NCBI GenBank assembly: GCA_963575745.1
Contig: CAUYUJ010012781.1
Span: 99,215 to 163,214 of the forward strand
From: Prorocentrum cordatum
Lineage: Eukaryota > Sar > Dinophyceae > Prorocentrales > Prorocentraceae
DNA length: 64,000 bases
Reading direction: 5' to 3'
Shown: positions 20,575 through 31,677 of the stretch, in pieces
How the letters are laid out: every line of letters starts with the position of its first letter
Position numbering within the stretch: position 1 is the first letter of the stretch
Notes under the pieces: generated by a model
The model's database searches: none
What the model saw: only the letters and a program-made list of their open reading frames with translations
Told to the model about the DNA's origin: nothing
Made by a program: the position numbers and the translations under genes

Positions 20575-22570
20575 AATCTACGTTGTGCAAGCCGTGTGGT
20601 CAAATTAATGTTTTCGTCGCGGTGAGTTGTCAACTCCAATGCTTGCGCAATTTCCCCACCCACTCACCCGCAACTTGGTTTGCAAAACCGATGCGGTGGC
20701 AACTGTCACGATTGCTTGGCGCTGGCTGGCGCATCGCTGCGGGCGCGCTAGCGTTTCATCGATGCCGACAGCGGCAGGCACGATGATGATAGTAGCGATG
20801 TTGGTGACGACGATGACGATGATGACAGGCCAATGACGGCGCCGATGCTGACCACGCCGATCACGATGATGGTGTCCACGTGTCGGTGATGAAGGTCGTG
20901 GAAGGATCTCGACACGTGCTCGCACGGCCGACGGGCGCGAGTGGCCCGCGTGGTACAATTTGACCTGGATCGTGCCCTCCCAGCACGGGCGCAAGGGCGT
21001 TCGAACGTTTTCGACTTGTGCGCGCGAGAGGCCCGTTGAGTCGCATCGGCGGAAAACGTTGGAGAACTCATGGTTTTCCTAAGATTTCGCAAGAGCGCGC
21101 GCTCAGAGTTGTGTTTGACAAGTCCGTTTGCAAAACTAGACATTGTATGTGTTGTCGATGCGCTCAGGGTTGAAATCCTTGCTGAACATATTTTTGTGAT
21201 TCTAGCAAAAGCGCGCGACGACGCGCGTGTGTGCACTTCGTCCCGCCTCGTGCAAAAAATGCTGTCGCAACCTGATGTGTTTTGATAGACGGATGTGCGC
21301 GTATAGCTGTTGTTGCAAGGGGTGAGAGACGGAGCCTGGTTTCACTGGGATGGTCAGAATTTATATTTCGGAATGGACGTTGGGGTAGAATCGCACGTAG
21401 ATTGCATCCCCAGGGGGATAAACCGGGGGCGGGGGTATGTTCCATTTCCTCTATAGGAGAATATGTGTGGTGCGTGTTGTGAAATATGTGGTGCAACTCA
21501 CCAATGCCCGCAGTGAGATGTCAAGTCCACTGCACGCGCAATCATCACACCCACCCGCCCGCAATTTGGTTTGCAAAACCCACGCGATGGCGATTGCGAT
21601 GGATGCTTGGCGCTGGCTGGTGCATCATTGCGGCCGCGCTAGCAGCGCGACCGACGCGGCCGCGATGGCGCTGACCACTGGGCATTTCCTGGCGGCCACT
21701 TCACTGCGAGTCGGTGACTTGGGCGGGCGCGTTATCATGGCGACGCCGACAACGGTAGACACGATGATGGGCGTAACGGTGATGGTGGCGATGGTGACGA
21801 TGAGCCGGCATGGCCAATGACGGCGCCGATGGTGACCACGCCCGCCGATGACGATGACGATGTTTTCGCGTCGGTGGCGAAGGTTTTGGAAGGAGTTCGA
21901 CATGCGCACGCGGCCGACGCGCGTGAATGGTCCACGTTGTAGTATTCGACACGGATCGTGCCTCCCCAAACACGCGCGCAATGGCGCCCAGATGAACTCG
22001 ACATGCGGCGCGAGAGGCCCCTTTGGCAGAATGTGATGACACGTTTGAGGAATATGTTTCCTAAAGGATTCGCAAATGCGCGCGCGCAGGCGCCCGCGAA
22101 AACGCGCGCGTGCGCATTGCGTCCCAACTGTTGGAAAAAAAGGTGTCCTTGGAAACTGATGATTTGTCATAAACGATTGCGCGCGCATTGCATTTTTCCA
22201 GCGGGTGAAAAAAGGGGGTGTCCGGCCTGGCTGGGACGAGATGAGTTCACATTTGGAATCGACGATGGGGCGGCACTTTATCTAAATTGCACAGCCCGGA
22301 GGGCCAAAAAAACCTGTGGGGGGGGGAAACCCGGATGTTTCATTCGAAAAAAGGGAGAGTCTATGTGTTGCGCAATGTAAATGGTGTACCCTATGCAATG
22401 CCACATATGTATATTTATACATATGTATGTACATATATATATATATATGTATATATATGCATATATAGATATATATATATACATATATATATACACACAT
22501 ATATGTATAAATATACGTGTGTATGGTGCAAGTTATGTGGTCAGCTGGCGTGGACCGAACGTTTTCATTT
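20575..22570. repeat. ~0.9-kb tandem duplication, two diverged copies
   Basis: Copy A starts at about 20575 and copy B at about 21470. Matching landmarks include TTGGTTTGCAAAACC, GCTTGGCGCTGGCTGG (20714 and 21605), CCAATGACGGCGCCGATG (20830 and 21813) and GGATCGTGCC, with offsets of 880-985 bp. A third start (GGTGCAAGTTATGTGGTC) lies near 22525. The copies are too diverged and frame-broken to be read as a gene. Confidence 0.8.
22405..22515. repeat. (AT)n-rich island
   Basis: ATATATAC/ATGT tracts within copy B of the tandem duplication. Copy A lacks the island, so it arose after the duplication or was lost there. Confidence 0.9.
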
Positions 22571-22689
22571 ACGCAGTGTAATATATGAAAGGTGAGCTAT
22601 GATGTATGGTCCACACGGTACACTATATGGGGTGTGGCCGTAAAAAATAAAGTTCAATTATCTTGTGTAGGGAAGGCCATCGCATGTGA

Positions 22690-22885
22690 CAGTCGATTTC
22701 TTCAAGGCCATCTGGTCCCCGAGGACCTGACCAGAGGGCTCCTTGGTTTGGGTGTTTGACCCACTGGGAGCATGCTGGAGATTTGTGGGCCGTCTTGGAG
22801 CTTCTTGTGACGATCTGGTGCGTTGTGGGTCCATTGGGGAGAGTCCTTGGGCCGTCTGGGCCGCCTTGGGCTGGTCTTGAGCCGC
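22690..22885. repeat. GGCCGTCTTGG-type degenerate minisatellite
   Basis: Loose 10-12-bp units (GGGCCGTCTTGGAGC, GGCCGCCTTGGGC) resemble the arrays at 3340 and 61080. Confidence 0.6.
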
Positions 22886-22886
22886 T

Positions 22887-23084
22887 CTAAGAGCGTACGT
22901 CCTCGGCTTGCAAGGCAGGGATGGCGGCCTCCAACGCGTCGGTGTACGCGCATCTTGAGCGCTGGCTTACACAAGAGATCAGAAGTGCCACCATGAGCTC
23001 GTCGGACGTGGCCAGCTCCAGCGTGCCGGCACTACGATGGCCAATGGCAAGACTTTTTATTACAGTAGCTCCTCCCGCTGCCAT
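22887..23084 (-). other. Hypothetical short open frame on the minus strand
   Basis: A 65-codon frame with balanced composition (DELMVALLISCV, ALEAAIPALQAEDV) is bounded by a purine tract on one side and the minisatellite on the other. It could be an exon of an unknown gene. No domain, partner exon or clear splice sites are visible, and an overlapping plus-strand frame (from 22921) is equally long. Confidence 0.15.
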
Positions 23085-23087
23085 CTC

Positions 23088-23525
23088 GAGGAGGAGGAGG
23101 AGGAGGAGGAGGAGGAGGAGGAGGAGGAGGAGGAGGAGGAGGAGGAGGGAGGAGGAGCACCTTGAGCACTCAGTGGGCCAGGGGCCGGAGGATCCTCAGA
23201 TCAGGGCGTCGCCCTCTTGTCGCACTGGGCGTTCTCTCGCTCGGCCTCGGGCCCCCGGGGGGCCATCCTCGGAGCGATCTGGCTCGAGACGTGCAGCACT
23301 GGCATGGGGTCTCCAGGGCTCCGGCCGCTGCGTGTCGCGCTGCTGTGCTTTTGCCCTCGGCATCGGATCTCAGGGGCAGGGCAGGCCAGGGACGCGGCGA
23401 GGAGGAGGAGGAGGAGGAGGAGGCGGCGGCGGAGGAGGAGGAGGAGGAGGAGGAGGAGGAGGATAGCTGGGGAGGAGGAGGAGGAGCAGGAGGAGCAGGA
23501 GGAGGCGGCGGAGGCCGCCGCGGGC
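23088..23525. repeat. Two (GGA)n tracts
   Basis: Purine GGA runs at 23088-23155 and 23398-23520 flank about 240 bp of GC-rich unique sequence. Confidence 0.95.
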
Positions 23526-23652
23526 GCGGCGAGGCGAGGACCAGGAGAGCCAGCTTCCTCTGAGGGCCGGCGACCGGGTCGCCATCCTGAAGAAGGACCC
23601 CCGCGCGCCGCCCCCACAGGATCGGGGGCAACCATACAGTCATCGGCCTGAC

Positions 23653-23800
23653 CTAAGGAACGATAAATAAGGAACGAAGCCCCTTTTTTATCCCAAGGAA
23701 TGACGCATAAGGAACGATAAATAACAAATAACGCATAAGGAACTGTAAATAACGCATGCAAGCCTAAGGAACGACCGAGCCCCTTTTGAAAAGTAAGTGT
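23653..23800. repeat. TAAGGAACGATAAATAA tandem repeats
   Basis: Five or six irregular copies of TAAGGAACG-type units, AT-rich relative to the neighbourhood. Confidence 0.8.
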
Positions 23801-24112
23801 TCCTTACTCAAACCGCTCACTCTAGGGGGGGGGATGGGCACAGGGGGGACGCATCGACCCCCCATCGCCCAGTGATCGCCTCTGGGGGCCCCGATGGCCC
23901 AACCCCGCCCAGGCAGGTGCAGACGCACTCTCGGGGGCCGATCGCCGATCTATCGACGGTGTATCGCCGGTTCCAGGTTGATGCATCCCCCCTATGCCTA
24001 TCCTCGTCTATGCCCCCCTATCGTTGCCTCTCACAGGAGGGGTCGTCGTCGGCGTCGACATCGCCGCAGGGGGAGACGGGGCCGACTTCTGGCCACCGCC
24101 CCTGCCCCTGGG

Positions 24113-24260
24113 CTCAGGTCGGGCACGTCCCTCTACAGGAGGAGTATTCAAAATAGGTTGAAACATTGCCTGGGGTCGATTTTTCTACTAGTTTGGATAT
24201 TGTTTGAATATGTTTTGATGTTTGGTCACTTTTTCATTTGTCTTCCACACCTACCCAGGA
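24113..24260. mobile_element. TTAAGTC-family element, damaged copy
   Basis: AGGTCGGGCACGTCCCTCTA followed by GGAGTATTCAAAATAGG matches the left half of the copy at 19764. The AT-rich interior is present, but the right terminus is not recognisable. Confidence 0.5.
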
Positions 24261-24297
24261 GGAGGGAGTAGAGGCCTAGATAGGGGGCCAGTCCTAC

Positions 24298-24513
24298 AGG
24301 CCTCCTAGATGGGGTTGGAGTAGATGCGGTCGGAGGATCGTGCCGCATCGCGCTACATCGGCGATGCACCTGCGATGCACTGTCAACGTCGGCGATGCAT
24401 TGGCGACGTCGATGTGAAGCGAATTGGGCTCCGCATCGAGCCGCACCGGCGATGCATCGGCGATGCGGCACGATCCTCCGACCCCGCCTGCTCGGACCCC
24501 ATCTGGGGGGCCT
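24298..24513. mobile_element. Foldback element, 216 bp, copy 1
   Basis: The left end AGGCCTCCTAGATGGGG and right end CCCCATCTGGGGGGCCT are inverted repeats. They are followed inward by GGTCGGAGGATCGTGCCGCA and its complement, and by CGATGCA-type short repeats (GGCGATGCATCGGCGATG). A 250-bp sibling lies at 47596-47845. It is non-coding. Confidence 0.8.
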
Positions 24514-24603
24514 GGACCTTCACACCCCGACGCCGCGATGGTTTCATGACGTGAACACCCAGCGGTCCGGCCCCAGTCACCGGGACGGGTTTCTCATCCC
24601 GAG

Positions 24604-24670
24604 CTTTGGGTCGGGCACGCCCTCCTACAGGCGGATTCTGGACGACGAATGTGAGATAGTCAAACAAAGC
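24604..24670. mobile_element. TTAAGTC-family element, left-end fragment
   Basis: GGGTCGGGCACGCCCTCCTA and GGCGGATTCTGGACGACGA match the left terminus of the copy at 1211. No right end is found before the retroelement relic. Confidence 0.45.
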
Positions 24671-24879
24671 GACGGCGTTGGCAGGCAGCTGACGGCGAGT
24701 TGCTTCTGGCTGGTGCTTCGCGTGTTCCCTGACCTTCCCTTACCCCCCCCAAAAAATGAGATAGTCAAACAACGAGAGCAGAGCAAAAGGTCAACAGAGC
24801 ACGACATCTCGTCACCATACTATTTCTCGGCCATCCTCGGATGTTCCTCCTGTCGAGTGGTCGAGGATGTGAGATTGGA

Positions 24880-26429
24880 GGTCGCCGATCGTCGGTTTGT
24901 CCAGCACGCCTTCGAGGCTCGGCCTGATCAGGCCGATTTCCAGCTCTACACCAAGGCATGCTTCCCGCGCCCAGGTGATAAGCTACCACTTCCAGCGAAG
25001 GAGTCGCCTATTTCAGTCTCTTGGGTTGGTTCGGACTCTACCAGTACTGAGATCTCTGGGCATGTATTTTGTGACAGGTCCCAGACCAAGAGTGAGATAG
25101 ATGAATTAAACAGGGCTGGTTGGGGGGTGGCGCTTTTCAGCGACGATTTAGAACATGTCTGTTCCATTTAGGGCCCAATATGGACCGCGCTCCCTCAAAC
25201 GTCCCAAGCTGGGGAGTTCGGCGCCTGCGGTGCCTCAAATGAGTTTTTGATCGGCCCATCAGTGGGCTACAGCGATTGCAGTAATGTAGTTAAGCAGTTT
25301 GCCCAGCCGTCAGCACACCAGACTCACTATAAGCGACCATGCGCTGGCATGTTTCTCTAGAGGCACTCTCTTTTCTAGAGTGGAGAAGATTCGTGCGCAT
25401 GTCAAGGACAGCGACGACCTCACAGACTACGAACTTTTCTGTAAGAGGGGGAATGAATGAGGCTGCCGACCAGGCGGCCAAGCAAGGAGCTGCTTCCCAC
25501 CCTCAACCCACTCCTGCCGAGCTGCAGGAAGTAGAGCGCCTCACGTCTACAGCTCGCAAGGTATGTAAGCTCGCGTATTCTTTGTTACCTCTTTGGCCGG
25601 AGTTGGACCTGACGGATGTTCCCTGGGTCCGCACATCTGAGTCAGTTGCTAACCAGGTTGCTAATTCAGTTGCCCACCAGTGGCACTGGTGTCGAACCTT
25701 TTGGCGCTGCCAGGTTTGTTTGTTTGCAGTTCAAGCGTCAGCAGGCGCGTCCGCCTGCAGGAAACTGTTATGGTAGATTGCCCCAGGTTCCCTTGGTATC
25801 CAGGGGCGGGGCCACAGAGTGATCGGCCTGGAGTGCTCTAACGACACTATCTTGTATTAGTGCACTCAGTGCTACGGGCACACGTGCGGTGGGCAGTTCA
25901 AGAAGCTTCGGGCCGATTGTTTGCCAATAGTTACAGGATCCCTGAGTAAGGACGCGGCTGCAGTGAAGAGATCGCTCGGCCGTGGACTCCACCCCAAGAT
26001 CTCAGGGGCCACTTACCAAGCGTTTAATTCAGATGATTTGGGGCAGGCTGCGGAAGGCCAGCAATGTGTTCCTGTCGTCGAGCCGTCGTCGTCGTCGTCG
26101 GGCGGGGTGGGCCGTCTCGACCCGACGGCTGGGCCTGATCCGCTTCCTGCTCGTAGTTCCCCCCCATGGTCCCGAGGCCACTTGTGTCTTCCTCAGGGCC
26201 AGTCTTGGGGGGGAGGAGTGCTGTTTTTGCGGGCCCCTTTGAAGGAGAGGAGGAGGCCATTCGGTTTCTTCTCGACCCTCCTGCCAGGCCCTCTCCCGCC
26301 CATGAGTTGGATAGGAGCCAGTGCGGGCAGCTGCGAGCAGTGCAGGAACCTCTTCCCGAGGAAGATGTTGCTCCACTGGTGCAGGCGGCTGCTCGCGTAA
26401 GGGATTCAGAGTCTAGTGACTCTGATTGA
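24880..26429 (+). pseudogene. Degenerate retrotransposon ORF 3' end: RNase H domain plus Cys-containing tail
   Basis: Pieces of a reverse-transcribing element's C-terminus are readable in three frames. GHVFCDRSQ (about 25060) corresponds to the first RNase H Asp motif, with Arg where Gly is usual. After the RAGWGVAL strand come a stop codon (25169-25171), the Glu motif region (QTSQAGEF), YSDCSNVV with the third acidic residue, and, after frameshifts near 25320-25380 and 25456, the EAADQAAK motif. A downstream part holds CTQC and RGLHPKISG and ends in an acidic DSESSDSD tail at 26429. This resembles C-terminal modules I know from dinoflagellate retroelement ORFs. No reverse transcriptase is seen upstream, so the copy is 5'-truncated and inactive. 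Confidence 0.75.
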
Positions 26430-26534
26430 CTGGTCCTGGGGTCGCCGTCCACTGCGTCGGCCACCGCCCAGGTCCTGCTTTGCCAGACAACTGGTTCTCC
26501 CTGGTGGCACCTCCAGGGCGCGATGCAGAGTTAA

Positions 26535-26870
26535 AACAGTCCCCACCATTGTCTCCACTGTCCCCGCCAGTACACCCACCACTGTCGCACTGCCCCCATT
26601 GTTCCCGCCACTGTCCCTGCCAGGGTCCCACTCTTCCCAGTGTCCCTACTCCCCACCACCATCCCCACCACCGTCCCAACCATTGTCTCCACTAGTCCCC
26701 CATCCGGAATAACTGGGAGAGGAGGGGAGTCGTTGCAGCAAGGTTTTCCAGTTCGAACCGGTAGTGATCCCCCTTTTTTCATGGTGGACCCGGGAGGGTT
26801 GGAACCACGAGAGGGGGGGTGCGGGTTGGAAATCCGCAGTGACCCCCCCCCGGTTTTCTGCCAGCAGTGG
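26535..26870. repeat. CACTGTCCCC minisatellite and poly-C/G hairpin-prone tail
   Basis: Units such as CCACTGTCCCCGCCA repeat to about 26705. After that, two GGTTGGAA / GTGACCCCCCC-type segments alternate C-rich and G-rich runs. Confidence 0.75.
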
Positions 26871-26894
26871 TAGAACACGTTCTTTCAGCTATTA

Positions 26895-29010
26895 TCGTCG
26901 CCTGTGTGAGAAAACACAACTTAGCCCGGCGAAGGACCCAACCATATGTAGTTGTGAATACCGCAATGTTGGGTATCGTATCCGGTGGAGCTCTCATTGG
27001 AGCCACGAAACGTTGCGCTGGGTGGGGGAGAAGCACGCGGGCGAACCCACTGGGGCCTTCGGTGGAGCTCCCTGTGGGCCGCGAAGCGCTGCGCTGGGTG
27101 GGGGAGAACAATGCAGACTTTGCCATTGGGGCCTCCGGTGGAGCTCCCCATGGGCCACGAAACGTTGCGCTGGGTGGGGGCGACGCGTGCGGACTTTGCC
27201 ACTGGGGCCTTCGGTGGAGCTCCCCATGGGCCACGAAACGTTGTGCTGAGTGGGGGAGACGCATGCGGACTTGGCCACTGGGGCCTTCGGTGGAGCTCCC
27301 TATGGGGCCACGAAGCGCTGTGCGGGAGGGGAAGGCGCATGTGGACTTTGCCGGTGGGGCCTTCGGTGGAGCTCTCTATGGGTCCACGGATCGGTGGGGT
27401 CCATATGGGGCCACGAAGCGATGTATTGGGTGTGCGGGGCTCATGCGGGCGGCCCCACTGGGACCTTCAGTGGGGCTCCATATGGGGCCACGAAACGCTG
27501 TACTGGGTGTGCGGGACGCATGCGGGCGGTCCCATTGGGACCTTCGCTGGGGCTCCCTATGGGGCCACGAAGCGCTGTATTGGGTGTGCGGGACGCATGA
27601 GGGTGGTCCCACTGGGACCTTCGTTGGGGCTCCCTATGGGGCCAGGAAGCGCTGCACTGGGTGTGCAGGACGCCTGCGGGCGGTCCCATTGGGACCTTCG
27701 GTGGGGCTTCTTATGGGTCACAAAACGCTGTACTGGGTGTGCGGGACGCTTGCGGGCGGTCCCATTGGGGCCGTCGGTGGAGCTCCTTATGGGGCCACAA
27801 AACGCTGTACTGGGTGGTGCGTGACGCATGCGGGCGGTCCCAGTGGGAACCACGGTGGAGCTCAATATAGGGCCACGAAACGCTGTACTAGGTGGTGCGT
27901 GACGCATGCGGGTGGTCCCAGTGGGAACCACGGTGGAGCTCGATATAGGGCCACGAAACGCTGTACCAAGTGGTGCGCGACGCATGTGGGCGGTCCCATT
28001 GGGGCCTTCGGTGGAGCTCCTTATGGGGCCACGAAACGCTGTAGTAGGTGGTGCGTGACGCATGCGGGCGGTCCCACTGGGGCCTTCGGTGGAGCTCCCT
28101 ATCGGCCAGGAAGCGCTGTACTGGGTGGTGCGTGACGCATGCAGGCGGTGCCATTCGGGCCTTCGGTGGAGCTCCCTATGGGGCCACGAAGCGCTGTACT
28201 AGGTGGTGCGTGACGCATGCGGGCGGTCCCACTGGGACCTTCGGTGGAGCTCCATATAGGGCCACGAAACGCTGTACTGGGTGGTGCGTGATGCATGCGG
28301 GCGGTCCCATTGGGCCTTCGGTGGAGCTCCCCATGGGACCTGTACTAGGTGGTGCGTGAAGCATTCGGGCGGTCTCATTGGGGCCTTCGTGGAGCTCCCA
28401 AAGAGGCCACGAAACGCTATAGTAGGTGGTGCGTGACGCATGTGGGCGGTCCCACTGGGACCTTCGGTGGAGCTCCATATAGGGCCACGAAACGCTGTAC
28501 TGGGTGGTGCGTGATGCATGCGGGCGGTCCCATTGAGGCTTTCGGGAGGCTCCCTATGGGGCCACGAAGCGTTGTACTGGGTGGTGCGTGACGCATGCGG
28601 GCGGTCCCAGTGGGACCTGCGTGACGCACGCGGGCGGTCCCATTGGGACCTTCGGTGGAGCTCCGTATGAGGCCACGAAACGCTATACTAGGTGGTGCGT
28701 GACGCATGCGGGCGGTCACACTGGGACCTTCGGTGGAGCTTCATATAGGGCCACGAAGCGCTGTACTGGGTGGTGCGTGACGCATGCGGGCGGTCCCATT
28801 CGGGCCTTCGGTGGAGCTCCCAATGGGGCCACGGCGCGCTGCACTGGGTGGTGCGTGACGCATGCGGGCGGTCCGATTGGGCCGTCGGTGGAGCTCCCTA
28901 TGGGGCCACGAAGCGCTGCGTTGGGTGGTGCGTGACGCATGCGGGCGGTCCCACCGGGGCCTTCGGTGGAGCTCCCTATGGGGCCACGAAGCGTGTGAGG
29001 GGTGTGCTGA
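26895..29010. repeat. ~84-bp satellite, array 2 (2.1 kb)
   Basis: About 25 units contain GGGGCCTTCGGTGGAGCTCC, TATGGGGCCACGAAACGCTG and GTGACGCATGCGGGCGG. Unit length is close to 84 bp (28 codons), so one plus-strand frame stays open for 422 codons. Early units (to about 27370) differ from later ones, which carry GGTGGTGCGTGACGCATGCG. The left flank (GTTGTGAATACCGC) matches the inverted end of array 1. I interpret it as a satellite; a repetitive protein is not excluded. Confidence 0.85.
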
Positions 29011-29016
29011 AACGGG

Positions 29017-29027
29017 TGATGATGATA

Positions 29028-29126
<99 letters not shown>

Positions 29127-29246
29127 CTGATGCTGATGCTGATGATGCTGATGCTGATGCTGATGATGATGATGATGGTGATGGTGATGATGGTGATGGT
29201 GTGGTGATGTGATGATGATGATGATGCTGCTGCTGATGATGATGAC

Positions 29247-29325
<79 letters not shown>

Positions 29326-29326
29326 T
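29017..29326. repeat. (GAT)n microsatellite
   Basis: Over 300 bp of GAT/GCT triplets with one interruption near 29180-29245. It abuts the satellite array. Confidence 0.95.
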
Positions 29327-29329
29327 GAT

Positions 29330-30020
29330 GAAGGGAGGAGGAAGGGCAGGAGGGAGGAGAGGAGGAGTGAGGACGCGGGGCGCTCTCTCCTCGAAGCGAG
29401 GACCCAACACCACAGGATGGTTTGGAAATACACCCCCGTCACCCACGACGCCGTAGGCCCCCCCTTTGGCCAACGGAGAGAGGGGGACGAGGGACACAAC
29501 GAGAGAAGTAGTAGCGCCCTCGAGGGCCGCGGTGTTCGGACACGTGCCCTCGATCCGGGACGGAGGAAGCCTCGTCGTGGCCCAGGCTCGCCGCGTGGCC
29601 AGGGGAGGCTGTTCGTTCCAAACTTTTTTGGCGTCCCCGGTGGCGTCACGGTGACTGTGTGCTCCTAGGGACGGGAGAGACGTGCGAGTGCAGCCCCCGA
29701 CTCCAATTCGGGGCGAGCGCGCGCTGGATTGCCAGGAGAACTGCGGCCATCAGACACTCCCTAACTGCAGCACAGGCTACGTCGGGCTTGTCCCACATCG
29801 TCGCTTGTATTATCAGCGTCATCACCACCACCACCACTCCTCACCACCATCCGTATCCATTTGGGCTTGCGCGGCTAGTGAAGAGTATTGGTCAATGAAC
29901 GGCGAATGCTCCGTCACACAAGCGAGGCTTAAAACCCAAGGCCGTTCGCTTCGTCCGCTCGCCGAAGGATTCATATTGACCAGCGCCAGCATACACACGC
30001 GTACTAGCGAGGTCGGACCC
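29330..30020. other. Upstream region of the hydrolase gene; no other gene recognised
   Basis: Unique GC-rich sequence with a short (CAC)n run at 29825-29840. The reading frame of the signal-peptide exon is open upstream to 29682, but the extra sequence is His-rich and lacks a signal peptide, so I place the start at 30021. No spliced-leader relic is seen here. Confidence 0.5.
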
Positions 30021-31677
30021 ATGTCTTTAAGGTCTCTCCTCCATCGCCTGCTCACTGCCGCGTGGGTTGCGACTGTGGCTTCTGGCGCGAAGACGCCACA
30101 GCTTCGTGTGCGACAGGCGGACACAACGGCTGTCAGGCCCAGCAGCCTGATCAGAAGTTCCGCGACGGCGACGGCATCGGGCGTTGCGTGATGGGGGACC
30201 GAGATAATCATGGGGGGGGTGGAAGAGGGTGCGCCTTCTGTGCCCAGAGCGGGGCCCCCTGTGGCCCAGAAGGTGCACGAAAGGCTGACGTTGCCCCCCC
30301 TCCCGGCTTATCCCTCCCCCCCGTTGAGCAACGCTCGACGGCAGCGGGCTGTGCGTCGGCCGCGCGCCTGCCCAAGGCGGAGGTGTTCAACAGGACGCTG
30401 CTGTGGCGGGAGGAAGGTCTCGCCCCAGTTCTTCGGGAGTACAGCGTGTACATCCCCGAGAGCTACAGGCTTGGGACGCCCAGCGGCCTCGTCCTGGTGT
30501 TCCACGGCTGGGGCGACCCCTCCACCGGGATGCAGATGCCGAAGAAGAGAAGGCGGCATGAAGGTAAACTTTCAGAGTTCCGCGCGGATTTCCTGGCTCG
30601 GCGCCGGGACCCCCTGGCGGTGTCTCTGGCGCCGCCCCTGGTGCGCTCCTCGCGCCAGGGAGGGGGATTCAGCGCCGATCCCAGAAATCAGCGCGGAGCT
30701 CCAAAAGTTTATGTTTCTGCCTTTTTTGTTCTTCTAAGATGGGCATGGGGCCCTGGCCCAGTTGGTACCACTCCTTCTACGGCTACCGCAGGGCTGCAGA
30801 GAGCAGCGGGTTCATCACGGTGTACCCGGTAGGGCTCTCCGACTGCTTGGGCAAGGACTGCTTCGATAAGCAGAACAAGAGGGGGTATGAGTCTTGGAAC
30901 GCAGGAGGGGCAACGTCGTCTAGAGATGGTGGCAATGCCACATGCGACTTGAGCGTCAAGGAAGGCGATTACTGTTACAATAGCACAGCTATCAGAAAAG
31001 GAGGGTGCCACAAATGTGATTGGACAACTGGGTACAACGATGTCGGATTCGTGCAGCAGTTAGTTGACGAGTTGAAGTCTACACTGTGTGTTGACCCCAA
31101 GCGAATTTTTGCCACGGGTTGCTCCAACGGCGGCATGTTCGTTCACGATTTGGCGCAGCATATGTCAGGGACGTTTGCGGCTGTGGCTGCCAATTGCGCT
31201 GGGAAGCCACACAAAGGTTTCGAGACACTGCCAGAAGGTCTTCCTATCTCAATGATGCTCGTCACAGGGAAGCAGGATCATACTCTCCGCGGGCTCGAGA
31301 ACTCCATGGGCCAGGGCTGGTGGGACGGCTTCAAGTATGCGAGCAAAGCGGATGTTTTCGAAGCTTACCGTGTGCGCAACCGGTGCCCACGCGACATGGC
31401 GAAGAAGAGCTACATTTCGATGCGGGCAGTACGCAGGCCGAGCACGCGGATGAGGGGCGGCTTGGCTGGCGGTGGCACCGCCCTCACGCAGAACGTATCC
31501 GACGTGAGGAGTGAGGATGCGGGTTACCATGAGCACTCGATGTCTTGCCACCAGCTCTACTACGGGTGCGCTGGCAATTCAAGCCTGGTGTCCTGTGAGT
31601 GGGATGGTGGGCACGACATCATGCAGGGAGAGCCGTCCGCTGCATATGACTTCTTCGCCCGGCACCCGCGCAGTTGA
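30021..31677 (+). CDS. Secreted PHB-depolymerase/feruloyl-esterase-like alpha/beta hydrolase (predicted three exons)
   Basis: The likely role is extracellular or vacuolar hydrolysis of ester bonds. Exon 1 (30021-30182) encodes a signal peptide (MSLRSLLHRLLTAAWVATVA, cut likely after SGA). A 65-nt GT-AG intron (30183-30247) brings the next exon into frame. Exon 2 (from 30248) holds REYSVYIPESY and LVLVFHGWGD, the first strand and oxyanion region. Exon 3 (30739-31677) is 312 codons: ESWNAGG, then nucleophile Ser in GCSNGGMF (31123-31125), Asp in GKQD and His in GGHDIM form a complete catalytic triad. Many Cys suggest disulphides. Exons 2 and 3 are separated by an introner-like element, and the exon 2 boundary (30535 or 30559) is not certain. 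Total length is about 462-470 residues. Family is firm; substrate is not predictable. Confidence 0.85.
30183..30247 (+). other. Predicted small intron (GT-AG, 65 nt)
   Basis: The signal-peptide frame stops at 30191. Splicing from GTTGCGTGATG to the acceptor CTTCTGTGCCCAG joins phase 0 to phase 0 and enters the frame that carries the hydrolase core. The intron is short, and an alternative acceptor near 30269-30270 cannot be excluded. Confidence 0.5.
30539..30736 (+). mobile_element. Introner-like palindromic element inside the hydrolase gene
   Basis: It runs from CCGAAGAAGAGAAGGCGGCA through GTTCCGCGCGGATTTCCTGG, a GGCGCCGCCCCTGG core and the inverted right arm to AAAAGTTTATGTTTCTGCC and TTGTTCTTCTA. 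A 5-bp direct repeat AGATG (30534-30538, 30737-30741) flanks it. Deleting element plus one AGATG restores a continuous hydrolase frame, as expected for insertion into an exon. The right end supplies a pyrimidine tract and, with the target A-A-G, the acceptor. Both a GA donor at 30560 and an AT boundary at 30536 keep frame with the acceptor at 30738; GT at 30564 does not. Confidence 0.8.

Noticed and set aside
26867-28135. 422-codon frame as a conventional protein gene
   Set aside because: It is fully explained by a satellite whose unit is a multiple of three. I keep it as a finding but not as a CDS.
30564-30738. GT-AG intron using GT at 30564 for the hydrolase
   Set aside because: With the acceptor at 30738 it would shift the reading frame of the catalytic exon.
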